Source: Nemopilema nomurai (taxonomy: Eukaryota > Cnidaria > Scyphozoa > Rhizostomeae > Rhizostomatidae). Taken from it: a DNA stretch of 64,000 bases. Where the stretch lies: positions 1,854,420-1,918,419 of the forward strand of contig ML133422.1 of the NCBI GenBank assembly GCA_003864495.1. Reading direction: 5' to 3'. Every line of letters begins with the position of its first letter. Position 1 is the stretch's first letter. The notes below the pieces were generated by a model. The model had not been told where the DNA came from. It saw nothing but the letters and a program-made list of their open reading frames with translations, and ran no database searches. The translations under genes and the position numbers were made by a program. Shown one piece after another: positions 22,499 through 35,031 of this stretch.

Positions 22499-25400
22499 TG
22501 GTCTTTGTATTTAAGGTACGTTGTCCTCGTTTAAAGTTTTGCTTTAGCATCTATACGGGGTTCTTGTTTCGACTGTGTCTCGTAAAACTTGATCATTTAC
22601 GTCTTGTTAATGTTTCGATGTTACGGTGTTAAGATTTGAGGTTGTAAACCATTCACGTGCTCAAATTTGTAAATGATGAACTCGACAGTGACGAGTTTTT
22701 CCCTATTTTTCCAAGTCAAAACTTTTAAGATGGTTATCGTGGTCGCTCTGGCGGTAATATATTCTTTATATTGATGCAATAACTGAAATGCAATAACCTT
22801 AAATCCTATAGAGGTTTGCCTAAGAACCCAAAAGGCTGCCGATTCCTTTTTTGTGTTGAAGCAACAAAGCTTCTGGGAAGTTTTAATCCTCCGATGATTT
22901 CGAAAAAGCTTTCTGGGAATTCAAGTCCCCAAGTGAATTTGGCTGGCTTATAAAAATAGACGCCCACTGCTGGTTTATTTTGGTCATTCACGCCACACCT
23001 TGACGGGCATTTTTCCTGTTTTGAAATTGTTTTCTTTTCACTGACATAATCCAAAGCCTAATGTATATTGTGCCTTTTTGTTCACTTATTTGTTCGATCT
23101 AAACAACATGAAAGTAGAAAGCTTTCTAGGAAATTTTGAATATCGAGTTTTTTGTACCTTAACTTGCTTTTTTACTAAGGATCACTACAATTATTCATCT
23201 TACGTTTTTTTGGAAACCGTCGCGACAGCCTTAGTTCTAGCATGGACGAAAGTTTATGCATGGCTTATGTTTCTTCATATGTAGCGAATTATTTAAGGTT
23301 TCCGAAAGGGGTCAGGGTCACGGGAAAGGGGTTGTGTGTGGGTGGTAGTGTAGATTTCGCCACACTGATCAGTGTGAGGCACGACACGTACAGACATCGA
23401 TTATGTTAAATGTCATTGGTGATTCAATTAACTTGCAGGGCTAGTTTTTTTACCGTTGTTATGACATCATTAGGACTGGGTGTTTCCTTTCCTTGCACCC
23501 TATTAAAGCTATCGGTGAGCCTGCAAATGGTAAGTCTATGTTAAGAAGTAGACAGCAGTATATCACCGACTTGAAACTGATAAACCAGGTTATTTAATAT
23601 TTCGGCCTTTTTAAAAGGATTTACCTGCCAGAAAGCGAAATATTTATTTGACAATTGGTGATAACTGATGATGGGGTTGATGCAAAATTACTAATTTTTT
23701 GAACCAAATCCCTACGATTCAGAATTTTCTAATTCTCATTAATTTTTTCGGACTTATTTGCAGCCCTCGCCATTTACGTTCTTTTGGACCTAATCTTTAT
23801 CCCTTCAGTCTATTTCGTTCAGTTCTTAGCTCAGCACTTTGACTTTCACGTGAAAAAGTCGAATGTTTTCATCGTTTTTACCTGTTCTCTGCATTCCTAT
23901 GCTTGTGTCTTCGCTCCGCCCTTACTTACCAACTTTAGTTTGATATTAAGTCTTTGTTTGTGACTCCCAAAGGCGGGGGCAGCTTTCGCCATACGTAACG
24001 CCGTCAAGCTTTTAATTTGACGTGATCTGGGTAATTTTCATGTTCTCGAGCGTATGCAAAAAACTTCCTAGTGCGTTTGATTTGGACGGGGGTATTTGCC
24101 TATTAGTAAACTTTCATCATCAGTCCTCGCCATTTGTCACAAACATTTCAAGCAAACATCCGAACCACTTTCACTATAGTATATTTTTGGACAGCTAAAA
24201 CACGTCGTTGTATTTAAAATGCTTAGACGATTTTTAGAAACGTTGCATGCACCAATTTTCATAAATACAATCTAACTTATTTTCTGTCTGTTTCTTTGTA
24301 GACTATTGTGTGTATGTCGTCCACTTCGTCTTACATCACGTGATTTTCCGCTGTCATGTTTTCATGGATTTGATTGGCCAGTTGACGTTCTTGTTCTGTA
24401 GCTTGCATTGTTCTTTGAAATGTCGTCTGTTCAAAGTAACGTTAGTTCACTGTTTTATCTTATTTTGCTTTATTAGTTGATATTTAACATACAGAATCGT
24501 CGTAGACAAATTAATTCACGTATTTAAAGCTTATTTTGTCTCTTCCAAGTGACTGGTGCAGAGGTAAGAAAGTTAACTTTTATTTTCGTTTCAAAGGAAG
24601 TGCTGTTGAAAAGCATCTTCTCGAAATGAACTCCCATTTCCAGCTTTTATATAAACAGAAATGAAGTGTTAAATGAGCGGGGGGCTATCAGCGTCTTAGC
24701 TTGCAAAGCCTTTTTATGAAAAAAATCGCATTGAAATCTTTATATACATTACAAAACATTTGATTAGGGGTCATAGTTTCTTTACCTTCAATTGGGAAGA
24801 AAATTGTATAAAAAAGTTTTTATTTGTATTAAAAGGCTATACAGAAATTTACAAAACTATTTGGTTTTCCTCACCTTTCTTACCTGAGGCGAAATTCGCT
24901 TCACTACCTTCCCTATAAGTCCCCAAAAGAAACAGCTTACGCCTTCATCCACTCACTAACCATCTCATTGACGATGCTTGAGAGGCTGACGATTTGCAAC
25001 GAATGTCGTATTAATTTATAGCTCTAACATTTTCTGCTTTAATCTAATAATTTGTTGTGCCTAGTGTGTCGTTAATATCGGTGTGCTTTAACTACGGCTA
25101 ATTGTCACGTGATAGTTGTTCATGTTAGTTTTGACGTCGAGTCTGTTATCACTAACGTAAATAATGTTTCTGTTATTTGTTGGATTTGTCGATTGCCACG
25201 GAAGAAAATCGTGGAAAATGCTTGCTTTTCCTTGTTGTTTCCTTGCAAGTTGCGGGTTCTACAATACAGACCATGTACAAGGACGTCTGCATATGTTATT
25301 GAGACCGGGGGAATGGCAAAGCACGAAGAAAGTGGCAAAACCATAGCAAAACTAGAAAAAAATCCGCTCTTTTACTGAAACAGCTGCCCCCCTGACGCAG

Positions 25401-27099
25401 CTGTTCCTAGCCAAGAATCGTTTGGGCAGTTGTATGGCTGAATTTCCTGAATCCATTCACAATTATTCAAAGGGTTGATCTTGTTTTCTTAATTCTCGTT
25501 AGGATCAGAATAAGCCGCAACGAACGCACAATAACGAACTGTTGATTTAAAAATAGCGTCTGCTTGAAGAGGTCCAAAGCACTCTCATTTGGGGTGGCAG
25601 ACGGATGCAACTCGACATCGACGTGCCGTCATGACAGAAACCTGACATCGACTTGACGCTATACGAAATTTGATGACAAGAAGATTAATCAGATATGACA
25701 GACAGTGAAAGGGGCGGGTGTTGCGTCATGCCCTGTCATGAAGCAAGTTGGCTTGTGGGATTTTGCAGTGTGAATAAGGAAGGGGGAATAAACACAAAGA
25801 GGATACTGGAACAGCTGTGTAGCCAAAACACCCTGACCAAATACAAAATCCATATATACATAACTTTATTCCTAAGGTATCGCAGCCGATCCTATACAAC
25901 TGGAATTGCATTTCAACGAAACTTCACCGAGGTAACGTTTTTTGTAAATAAAAATGAAGATAATTTTTCGCAACTTGACCAAAAACTCAACGAATTAATC
26001 AAGAACTGGAATCAGAATAATATGCAGTACACCCAAACACTGTCCCATTCTGTTAAAGAGCATTAGCTTTACAACAATTTTTTTGTTTCCTGGCTGTTTG
26101 TTTTACGATATACTCAGCTTGATAAAATCACCAGACATTAGAATCAGCTTTTGATATCTCTGGCTAGTCACATTAAAAATCTGAAAAAGTCTGTTAAGGC
26201 TCCAGTCGATTGCTTTTGCAAAAGTTTGCCCTTCCGGAGAAACAAAACCGCTTGGATTTACCAAAATTGAATTAGCAAACCGAGATATTCTAACCAAATC
26301 TTGTAACTTTGTTCATTTTAAAGCCACAATGTTTAGTATCTTAGCAGTATTGTTTCTTAAACCGACCTAAACCTTAAACCCTTGAGTGATAATTTTTTGA
26401 GACATAAAAACAAACCATAATAATAGTCACCAGAAATTATCAGTTCATTAAACTTTAGTATTAGTAGTTATCTCGGCTTAAACGGTGCAAAACCCCAGTC
26501 TTGTAGTTTGAAGGGAAAAACAAGCTAAATTTCCCAGAGCTTTAAAAATCAGCTTTCGAAAAGCTAAACGGGTGGTTTCCCAAATAGCTAAGTCAATGGC
26601 TACGATTAAAGCACCTCTATTCAATTTCTTAAAAACTCTGATATCTTTTGCATAGCACAAACACTAAGAAACCCATTAAATCGACCGCACTTTATTGATA
26701 TCCCAATCGACTGCACTTTATCAGAGTTTCGATTCGTAAAGTCCACTTTAGTAGTTTCTTGACGCTATTTATAGCTTTAAAATAATGTTCAAAGGTACCT
26801 TTTCTGATAATGCCAAGGAAGAAAGTAAAGCACCAAGCAAAGAACTTCTGCAAACAAACAGCTTGAAGTTCATTCAAAGATTCATTAAAATTTGCTTTGA
26901 AAGGAAACTAGTACAGGTAAAAACAATGAAACATTTACGGCTAACGTCAATTTTGATATTTTCCAAAGAGCTCTGAAAAGTGAATGAAAGAAACTGACGT
27001 TTCCACACTTGCAAGATTAACAAACACAACTCAATTTACTTGAATACGAAACAGTATATACGGTGTTGATATATATGTTGGTTAAAAACAAAGTTTTGT
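22499..27099. other. CELF 3' UTR and intergenic region
   Basis: After the CELF stop there is a donor-like AAG|GTACGT 17 nt downstream (GT at 22516), so the 3' UTR may be spliced. No further gene is recognised. The longest frame (25695-26066, + strand, 123 codons) lacks family motifs. Short direct repeats occur near 25610-25660 (CGACATCGAC and TGACATCGACTTGACG) and at 26682-26723 (TCGACCGCACTTTAT and TCGACTGCACTTTAT). The ZC3H10 3' UTR should occupy the right end. Confidence 0.5.
26691..26696 (-). terminator. Candidate poly(A) signal for ZC3H10
   Basis: TTTATT on the plus strand reads AATAAA on the minus strand, about 400 nt past the ZC3H10 stop. It is one of few canonical hexamers in the interval, and its use has not been shown. 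Confidence 0.3.
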
Positions 27100-27942
27100 C
27101 TATCGGCTGAAACTTGTGTATCCATCAAATGTTGGATCTTTGGCATAATTCGCTGGCGAATAGGTAGGGGTCTGAACGGTTGGCGTCACTCGGTCGGGGT
27201 ACACAGGGGTCTGGGTTTCAAAAGAGTCCCGGATGTAGCGCACAGACTCCTCGCGGCCGCGGGAATACCCCGGATACGCAATGGTAGCCCGCGCGTCACT
27301 GTTTGCTAGCTCGCTCTTCAGCTGTGATCTGTAGCGCATGTTCTGCTCGTACAGCGTGTCATTCATCGCGCGCAGATCGGCGACTTGGCGTTGAAGGTCC
27401 GCGACCTTGCGTCGAAGCATATCGTTTTCGTCACTCAGAAACTGGTAATCGAGACTCGAGCCGCTGAAACTTTCCCGCTTCCTTTTTCTGTTCATTTCAT
27501 CATCGATGGCTGCGATGCGGAGCTTTTCGCTCTCCCAGTCGGTCTCGCTAATATGGCGGAATTTACAGCGGTTCCCCCGACTACATACATTGTTCAAGAA
27601 ATCTTTGCAAACATCCAAACCTGCAGCTTGTCTTGGGGTAGCAGGGGCAGGGGCGGCTGCAGGGGTGTTACCCACAGGGGTTGGCAGCTGGCCGGTAGCC
27701 ACAAAAACCCGCTCCTCTTGGCTGGTTATGTGCAAATATTTGCAATTATTGCGATCGCAGGTGCCATTTTGAAAATCGCGGCAGATAGGGGGCTTGTCGC
27801 TCTCTGGAGGCTTGATGTTCGCGGGGTGAACAAACTTGCACTTGCTGCCCCTATTGCAGACACCCCTTTGGTAATCCCTGCAAATATTGGGATCCTCATC
27901 CTCTGGCTTACCCTTTGCCAGGTCATCGATTTTCACATCCAT
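27100..27942 (-). CDS. ZC3H10: ZC3H10-like CCCH zinc-finger protein, intronless
   Basis: One 843-nt frame encodes 280 aa. Three CCCH fingers are clear: C21-C29-C35-H39 (C-X7-C-X5-C-X3-H), C54-C62-C67-H71 (C-X7-C-X4-C-X3-H) and C112-C120-C126-H130 (C-X7-C-X5-C-X3-H). Each begins with the C[RK]D[YF] found in ZC3H10. A basic NRKRKRE stretch (about 151-157) could be a nuclear signal. A coiled coil with DENDMLRRKVADLQRQV and a TLYEQN end (about 171-201) matches the ENAMLRKRVEELKKQV region of the vertebrate protein. The C-terminal tail is rich in Tyr, Thr, Pro and Ser. Vertebrate ZC3H10 is about 430 aa and carries a long Pro/Ala tail that is absent here. The family binds RNA and has been linked to miRNA processing and mitochondrial regulation in mammals; its role here is inferred. 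It starts only 152 bp past the end of a possible same-strand gene. GC content is high compared with the flanks. Confidence 0.95.
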   Translation of the reverse strand: MDVKIDDLAKGKPEDEDPNICRDYQRGVCNRGSKCKFVHPANIKPPESDKPPICRDFQNGTCDRNNCKYLHITSQEERVFVATGQLPTPVGNTPAAAPAPATPRQAAGLDVCKDFLNNVCSRGNRCKFRHISETDWESEKLRIAAIDDEMNRKRKRESFSGSSLDYQFLSDENDMLRRKVADLQRQVADLRAMNDTLYEQNMRYRSQLKSELANSDARATIAYPGYSRGREESVRYIRDSFETQTPVYPDRVTPTVQTPTYSPANYAKDPTFDGYTSFSR

Positions 27943-28094
27943 GCCTTCCGCGGTGTGATAATCTTAAAAGTTAGGCGACTAGCTTGGCGTGATAACACTT
28001 TGCCTAACGCTTACCTCTTTTAAAGCGCAACTGCAGCAGCGCACGGCTCTCTTCAACTCAGCTTGCTGTTGCGACGCACGCAATACTGGCGAAA

Positions 28095-30544
28095 CTAGGT
28101 CTTTTTACGCGGTACTGCGGCGAACTTGCGGCGGCTTTCCCACTTCTCAATCGCTTGCTTCAATCCTCTTACGTTTGGCAGCGCCAAATTTCGCTTTGCA
28201 GGCCCTAGCAAATGTTCAGAAATTAGCTTCAAGACAACACAGTACTTAGAAACTTGTTTACAAAAAGAACCTTTCCATGGAGATTCTAAAAGAAGACATC
28301 GAAAAACAAGGTAAATTAATACCACCTTTATGTACAAAAATATTCCTTAAAGAAAATTCCTTGGGCATGAGAAACGTCTTCAGAAGAAAAGGTTGTTCTT
28401 TGGTGGAGACGGCGTGCTTATCATTTTGAAAGTCAATGAGCTTTAATTTGATTCACCGCCCAAAGTTAATTTATCACACAAAAAACTCAATTTCCATCAG
28501 AACACAATGTCACCAGAACTTAAAACTGAGCAAGGAATGAGCTAAGGAGTAGAACTCCTATTTTAGGGATGTCACTTAGAGATTTAAGGTAATGTCATTG
28601 GCAATGCACTGGCTTTAGCTTGAGACACAAGACACTACTGGTTCTAGGTAAAGACTGTAAGGTAAACAGCTAAAAAACTAAAATTCTGTCATGAGTTTTC
28701 CAAGTTTCTGTAACAGATGCTACACAACACATTCAGATTCAAGAAATCTTGAAGCCAAGCAACCAAATAGAATGAATAAATGTAGATTCTAATACAAAGA
28801 AGGTAGAGGAGAAGAACACTGGATGAAAATAAGATGAAAGATGGATAATCTACCACTTTGATTTAACTTCCTCTTGGCTGCTACATAGAAAAAATACATG
28901 CTAATTAGTCAATTCTGTCTAGAGTTAATAGACATGTCTGAGTCCATAAGTGGCATATTCTTAGACAACAGAGCTTTTCATCTGTTATGCAATGGATTTA
29001 TGTAGATATCAGGTCTCTGCAGACTCTTTCACAAATGGAGTCTATGAGTTAATGAGATGGGACTTGCTGTGGAAAATGGTTATGAACAATCTTTATTTAT
29101 ACACCATGACATACTTTCAAGCATTTAGCTTGTATTTTACATTTAATGCTACTATACAATGTCGTGAAACAAAACTATGTAGTGTAGAAAACCATTCTAG
29201 TTCAAAGATGATTCAGCAAATAATTACCATAAGCTGGATGACATCTTAAACTTTACTCTATTTAACAAGATGTTTTTAATTTCCTTACATATACCATAAC
29301 AGTAAAGAAAAGCCTGCTCCTTAAACTTTCACCTAGAAACAATTGGCAATATTTTCATACAAGAACTTATAGCACAGTTTAAATGAAAACAGGGCATATC
29401 TTTTAAACATCTATAACATAGAATAAAGAATTCATATAGAATTTACATAAATAATAAATAAAGAATTTACATAAAATGGTTAGCCATTCACAGTTAAATT
29501 GTAAATGTCAGAAACAAGAGCCATGTCATTCAACCAATGACAGGAGCAATTCAAATGGCCTGCCTTAGGACCAGTTCAAGAGCTGGCACTTTCCATAAGA
29601 ATAGAGACCGCATAATTTGTCCAACAGGCTGATTGGATCATTTTACATCAACTGATCTTGATGCAAAAATTATGAAGGCAAGAATCCACTTCTATAGAGC
29701 ATTCCCAAGTTGTAAAGACATCAATTAAAACTTTATTATTTCAAAATTACAACTTCTGACATCAAATGATTTGAAATTTCAGTTTTGATTCATACAATTC
29801 TTGATTTTTACAACTCATCAAATTGCAGATCTAATGCTTTGCTAATATTGTGAAGGAAAGAAAGTGTTGCCTTTTAAATAAGTATACATAGCCTCATTTT
29901 CCAACACTGGAATTGTGCTAGAATTTGCACAATATTTTATGCACTTAAGAGAACAATTCACAACATACTTTGCAATTTAATACATAATTTTTGACTGTGT
30001 TACAACCTTACTAATCCTTTTAAACGAGTTTCTAAAATTGGGCTACTATAATTCTAACGATCTCATGCAATGCAAAGCGCGCTGCAGTTCCTTCACTTAA
30101 TAGAAATAAAGCTGATTAAATGTTTATTGTGCAAAGTAACAGTGCAATGCAATCTTAGAGCAAAGAAAGAGACAGATCCACACGTAATCAGAACATGCTT
30201 GCCATGAGGCAGAAACATCAAAGATTAAACAAAGCTGGTGCAACAAAGTTTACACTGTCCAACGAACATCAAGGCGGCGGGTCATCGAGAGACCAAACAA
30301 GAAAATGAATCAAAATTAGAAAAGGCAGATTTAAGAGGCAGGTGAACAGCTTACTTGGAACCCAGATCGCAGTAGAACCCCGAGTATACTTTAATAACCG
30401 TCGTTCAAAAACTATGTTTGCAACGTGTGAAAGGAATTCGTCGATAGTCAGGCCAAGCAACAATCCCGGCAAAGGACTGGGAAGGAGCACAATAAACCGG
30501 GGGTTGTGTAGATCAGAAAATACAGGAGGACTCATTTGCAACAT
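28095..30544 (-). CDS. Possible two-exon small gene of unknown function
   Basis: This is a tentative model. Exon 1 is 30544-30355 with a donor CCAA|GTAAGC. Exon 2 is 28285-28095 with an acceptor TTCTTTTAG. Both are phase 1, so the joined frame stays open for 126 aa and ends in TAG. Exon 1 has a hydrophobic stretch (FIVLLPSPLPGLLLGL) followed by DEFLSHVANIVFERR. Exon 2 ends in a basic, possibly helical segment with RGLKQAIEKWESRRKF. Codon use in both looks more like coding DNA than the surrounding AT-rich sequence. I recognise no family. The 2.07-kb intron contains no other obvious exon, but small ones could be missed. The gene would end 152 bp before the ZC3H10 start on the same strand. Either exon alone could be a chance frame. 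Confidence 0.35.
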
Positions 30545-33500
30545 TTCATGCTAGCTTTCAAACTCCACTGGAAAGGAAGAGAGTTGAAGTTTCAGAAATG
30601 AGATATCGTATGTTTACTTTGATATTTCCAATGAAGTAAAGTTCCAAAGAACAGCAGAGACGGGCTATCATAAGCTGACAGAATTAAGAAGGCTTCTCTG
30701 TCACTTCTGGTCAATAGCCAGTCATGGATTAAAGGAAATATCATATTTCTTAAAAAAGGAAGGGATGGCACAGCGGGGCTTGACTCTTAAATGAATTGAA
30801 AACCCTTGAGGCCCCAGGGCCTGTGGGAGACGACGGGGTATTTTTATTTTTGTGGGAAATCAGGAACATCTTCTACTCGTACTGGAAAATCGAGGGGCAT
30901 TTTAAAGGGAATAAGAGAAAACATCAAAATAACTTACTTGAAATTCATAATGGTTAAACACTTTTGAGAGTAGAGGGTTGGCACTGTTTTAAAAAAGGGA
31001 GCTCAGAAAAAGGAATGCACATGTCTGGTAAAACTTGACTCTTGAAAGTTCCTACTTGAAATTATAAAGATTGATAGGGAAACTGAATACATATGACAAT
31101 GTGTGCTATAGCTTAATAGCAAAAACCTCCTGCTACATAGGGCGAATGCTTTTAATTTTCTCACTAATAACAAAGTTTCTATCATAGAGTTTATTTTTAA
31201 AGCTTTTAAATTTTGATAAAACATCCCTAAAGAGCAATTTGAGATACCTCTTATGCCAAAAAATAGGCTAGACGCGGTATAGAAAGTTTGAGACGCTTTA
31301 ATTTGTTCTTGGTCCACAACTTTAGGAATCAAGCCAGAATAACAGCAATCCGTGGGAAATCGCGGTCGTTGAAAATTAATAATTGTAAGGTATTCTATGC
31401 CCTTTCTTCCAAATCGTGCAGTCAAGATTAAAAATTTCTAAAGACGTGCATTTAATGAGGTCACACTTAGGTACTCTATTAACAAAAAGAGAAATCATGA
31501 ACTCTGGTGGCAGCGAGTGGATCGGTTGCCAGAGTGCAGTTGAAATGAAGACGATGCCTCCTTCTGTTTGCCCAGAAATGATTACCTGGCTTGTTTTTGT
31601 GCGAAAAAGTTATGCGATTGCAAGTTGAATTAACCGTGATTCGCCTAGCACAGCTAACACAGCTCAGTTGAGGCTTGCTTTAAAATAGAGTTTCTCAAAG
31701 TTTCTATCGGTCTATTAAGATTAGAATTGGAAAACATATTAATCTGTTAATCGCATCAAAAAATGGAGGCCATTCCAGAAACCAAGCTTACAATCAGAAT
31801 TTTACGACCACAGCGATAAACCTTCTATGGAATAGGATATTCAGTTTTTTTAGTCACGGAGCAAGAGTTAGTCACTATCTGTTTGAACGGATGCAAATGT
31901 TCACAAGCTTAGAGTGAATGCAAAACTAATTTGTCGGTCTGTGTCTTCCATCAGCAATTATTCTCCCATTGATAGGAACTTGTATTTTCAAGGAAACAGG
32001 AACGTTTGAAGACCCTAATTCATTTTGCCTGATGCCCATTCCATTATAGCATTCTAAACACTTCTCCCTTTTTATCGAGAATTTTTTCCCGCACCCCTGA
32101 AAAGTTGCCAATAACGCTGCCGAAAATTCGTCAATAAGAAAAGATAAAGATAATGCCTAGAACAGACACAGCAAAATAGCATTTGGTGGATTTGCTAATT
32201 ATTTTTATAAATTCATTCACAAGTGCAGACATCCCCGTAGGCTCTTATAAGATCAGTCTTAAATTGGTTTTCATTGACTAGAATTAACATTATTGATTTC
32301 ATAATTACGGATATGAGATGAATAGGAAACATTGTTCTATAGTTTACGAGTTCAGCGAGTACTGTTCCTCTTCGAAGGTCTCAAAACTCATACCGACATG
32401 CAAACAGTGGTATATAGCTTGGGGGCCTCTGGGGGCTGAGCCCCCTTGCTCATTCCGGGAACCGGCAAATTTATATCTTTTCTATTGTTTATGCCATATT
32501 TTGAGCAGGTGTCTTGTTATTTTGATAGCACTACACCACTGCATGCAAAGCTTTCTCAAATTGGGAAACACCGCATTTGAAGGGGCAAGGTTTTTAGATT
32601 TGAAGTGACAAGGGGCATGTGGTGCTATTTAAAAGGGGGCACATCAATAATGGGAGAGCCATGCCCCTGTTCCTTTGTCCCTTACGAGAAGATGAATTCG
32701 TCAGAATAGGAAGCCCAAATGACAGGGAGGGCAACAGTCCACAACTTCCCTGTCCTAAAGCTACAACAATGAATAGGATTGCTCTTAACCAAACAGAATT
32801 AGGTGGTTTTAAATTTTGCTTCTTTTCACGAGACCTTATTTGACTTCGAGAGCTTTGAATCGATTTCGTTGGCCTGTCTAGAAGAGGCTTTTTCATAACG
32901 ACCCCAACGCACGAATTTGTAATGAAAAGAATGTAATATATTTGTTTGCTAAATTGTCTTAGCAAATTTTATTCTTGCTAGGTTTCTTGTAAAATTGCGT
33001 TAAATTCATCAAAATTATTCATTCATATTCATTCATTATCCGTTCTCATTTGAGACTCCTATTCAAAGTTCAAGAAATCGCATGAGTGCCTGTTGAAGTT
33101 CCTCATGTCGAAGTTGCTCAAAATCTTCGACTGAAATAACACAGACAAAAACCTGATTCCCCTTCTGATAAAAACACCCTGACAATCAGAAACGTCGAAT
33201 ATTTGGCAAAGTGCCCATTACAAACAACAATTTAACGCCAGCATTCTCAAGTAGTGACTTGGCGACGTGAATCAAGGAAATGCGGTATTGTCTGAGAGAG
33301 ACACGCCGATCGTGTTGGGTCAGTAGGGTAATTGGAGGCCGGGGCGCCAGCACGTGCTCAGGAAATGGGAGCCAAAGCATAAAGGTAATGGGAGAATAAT
33401 AGTAAGTCGAAAGGGTCGAGCCCTTCCACTGGAGGCTGGGGTGATTGGCGGGGGTAGTATGAAAAATTCAAGAGAATGAAGTAACCTTCGACCAAACCGT

Positions 33501-34702
33501 CGGCTTCCTTTTTTGTAAACAAAATGTCAACTCAAAAAATTGAGAATTTGTAAATAAGCCGAGGCTGTTGTGCTGAAATGGTGATTTTTGAATTTTTTTT
33601 AAATTAATCTTTTTGGCCCATTCGTAGCACGGCTTGACTTTGGTGACATCTGATATAAACGGTTTAAGACAAAAAAGCTAATCACCAGCTGTGTATAATG
33701 TGCCAAAGATAGGCAGGAAAACCTAGATTTACCCTTATTTTTCATTGTAAGAGAGTATTAGGCTGATTATATTGATGTGATGGCCTCAGATATCAAAAGT
33801 GAACCAGCAACCTGTTGACCTACACGGAGGTCACAACCCCCGTCACCTCTAACTGTAATTATGAGTTGACAATCGAGCAGCGTTATTTTGAGTGCTTCTA
33901 ATTTCCTGACTTTGTCATCATGACATAAAACGTTTTCTGATGGTTTTTCAGCGCAAGGCCAATACCAGAAATCGGCCGCATCTGTAAATGTAGTCAACAG
34001 AAATAATTAATCAGGAACTGATCTAGATTTAGCAAGCCGTTTGGAAGCAGAGGAAATTGATGTTTTGTCACGAAGATATTGTCGTTATTTCTTGCTTGGT
34101 ATAATAATCACTAAGGAATGTGAAATTGTGGCCATATTGGTTGCAGATAAGCGTGATATATCGAGCACTGAAAAATTCACTTGATGCCCGTTATTAAAAG
34201 GGGATGCCCCAAGGCCACCTTTCCTAACGGGTGTGTTGTTGTAATGGCTCAAGGGTGCCACCATCGCTACCAGTCGTGATTATGAACCCCCGTGGCTCGT
34301 TGACAATTTGTCTTTGGTGTTCTTCTACTCGTGTCTTTATTCCGGTTTTGTGCAGCTCTCCCTTGCGGCTTGTCACGATACAATCGAATCATAATACCTG
34401 CCGCCATTATGGGGCATGGAAACCACAGCAAAATGCACACGGGAGGTTATGTTTGTTCGATCGCTTTGTGGGAAGTACGGCGTCTTTGAGAGCTAGAAGG
34501 CTGAGAGAACTCAATCGACATTCTAGCCCGTAATTCTCGAGGAATTGCCTGGAAGACTTCTTAAACACTAAATGTAGATATTGCAATGGTTAGGCCACAT
34601 GTTAGCAAGGGAAATAAAAGGATTCCTAATGTAATTCACTGAAATTTTTCATGTTCCTATATGTGTTCGATATGGTTACAAGCTGGAGTCTAAACATTTG
34701 CT
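30545..34702. other. Intergenic region without a supported gene
   Basis: I find no domain or splice-consistent exon set. A minus-strand frame of 140 codons (31003-31425) and one of 123 codons (32594-32965) have no recognisable motifs. The latter overlaps a G/C-run island around 32420-32720. The stretch 34200-34540 is less AT-rich and may be promoter or 5' UTR for the candidate exon at 34703. Confidence 0.45.
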
Positions 34703-35031
34703 ATGGAAGTTCACAATCCATCGGCCGATATCAGTTTGGGATTTCAGGTGAAAGGGGATGAAAAGGAAACAGATGATTGTTGTTATAAGCGACTCATTAA
34801 TAGGAGAGTTGAAAATGGCTACTTGAATGAGGTTTACAGCAGTTCGTCAAGGCCGAGGAGAGGCGCAGTTGTATCTAACTGGAGCGGTGTTGCCAGAGTC
34901 TTATCGAAAAGGTCTCTCACCAAACCAAATGATTCAAATACACGGAGCTCCAAAGGCACGGAGACAGTCCATGTTGAAGACTCGGATATCACAGCTGATG
35001 ACAAAAGAGAGCTACCCAATGGCTCTGATTG
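34703..35031 (+). CDS. Candidate first coding exon of the AEBP2-like gene
   Basis: An ATG opens a 109-codon frame plus two bases, ending at a strong donor (GATTG|GTAAGT). The encoded segment is polar: it has DEKETDDCCYKR, a Ser/Arg-rich SSSSRPRRG and an acidic VEDSD. It ends two bases into a codon, exactly what the acceptor before 47086 needs, and joining them continues the frame through a Trp. Such agreement arises by chance one time in three. The model implies a 12-kb first intron. The exon might instead belong to another gene, or translation might begin at the ATG at 47111 in the next exon. Confidence 0.4.

Noticed and set aside
25164..25346. Small frame with a hydrophobic N-terminus (MFLLFVGFVDC), a possible secreted peptide
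   Set aside because: Only 60 codons, no cleavage or cysteine framework typical of a peptide precursor, and overlapping frames on both strands suggest chance.
25695..26066. 123-codon plus-strand frame
   Set aside because: Composition follows the AT-rich background in its second half, and no motif or splice context supports it.
32594..32965. Possible transposon-derived frame on the minus strand
   Set aside because: No transposase or reverse transcriptase motif is present; the frame partly overlaps a G/C-run island and has overlapping open frames on both strands.
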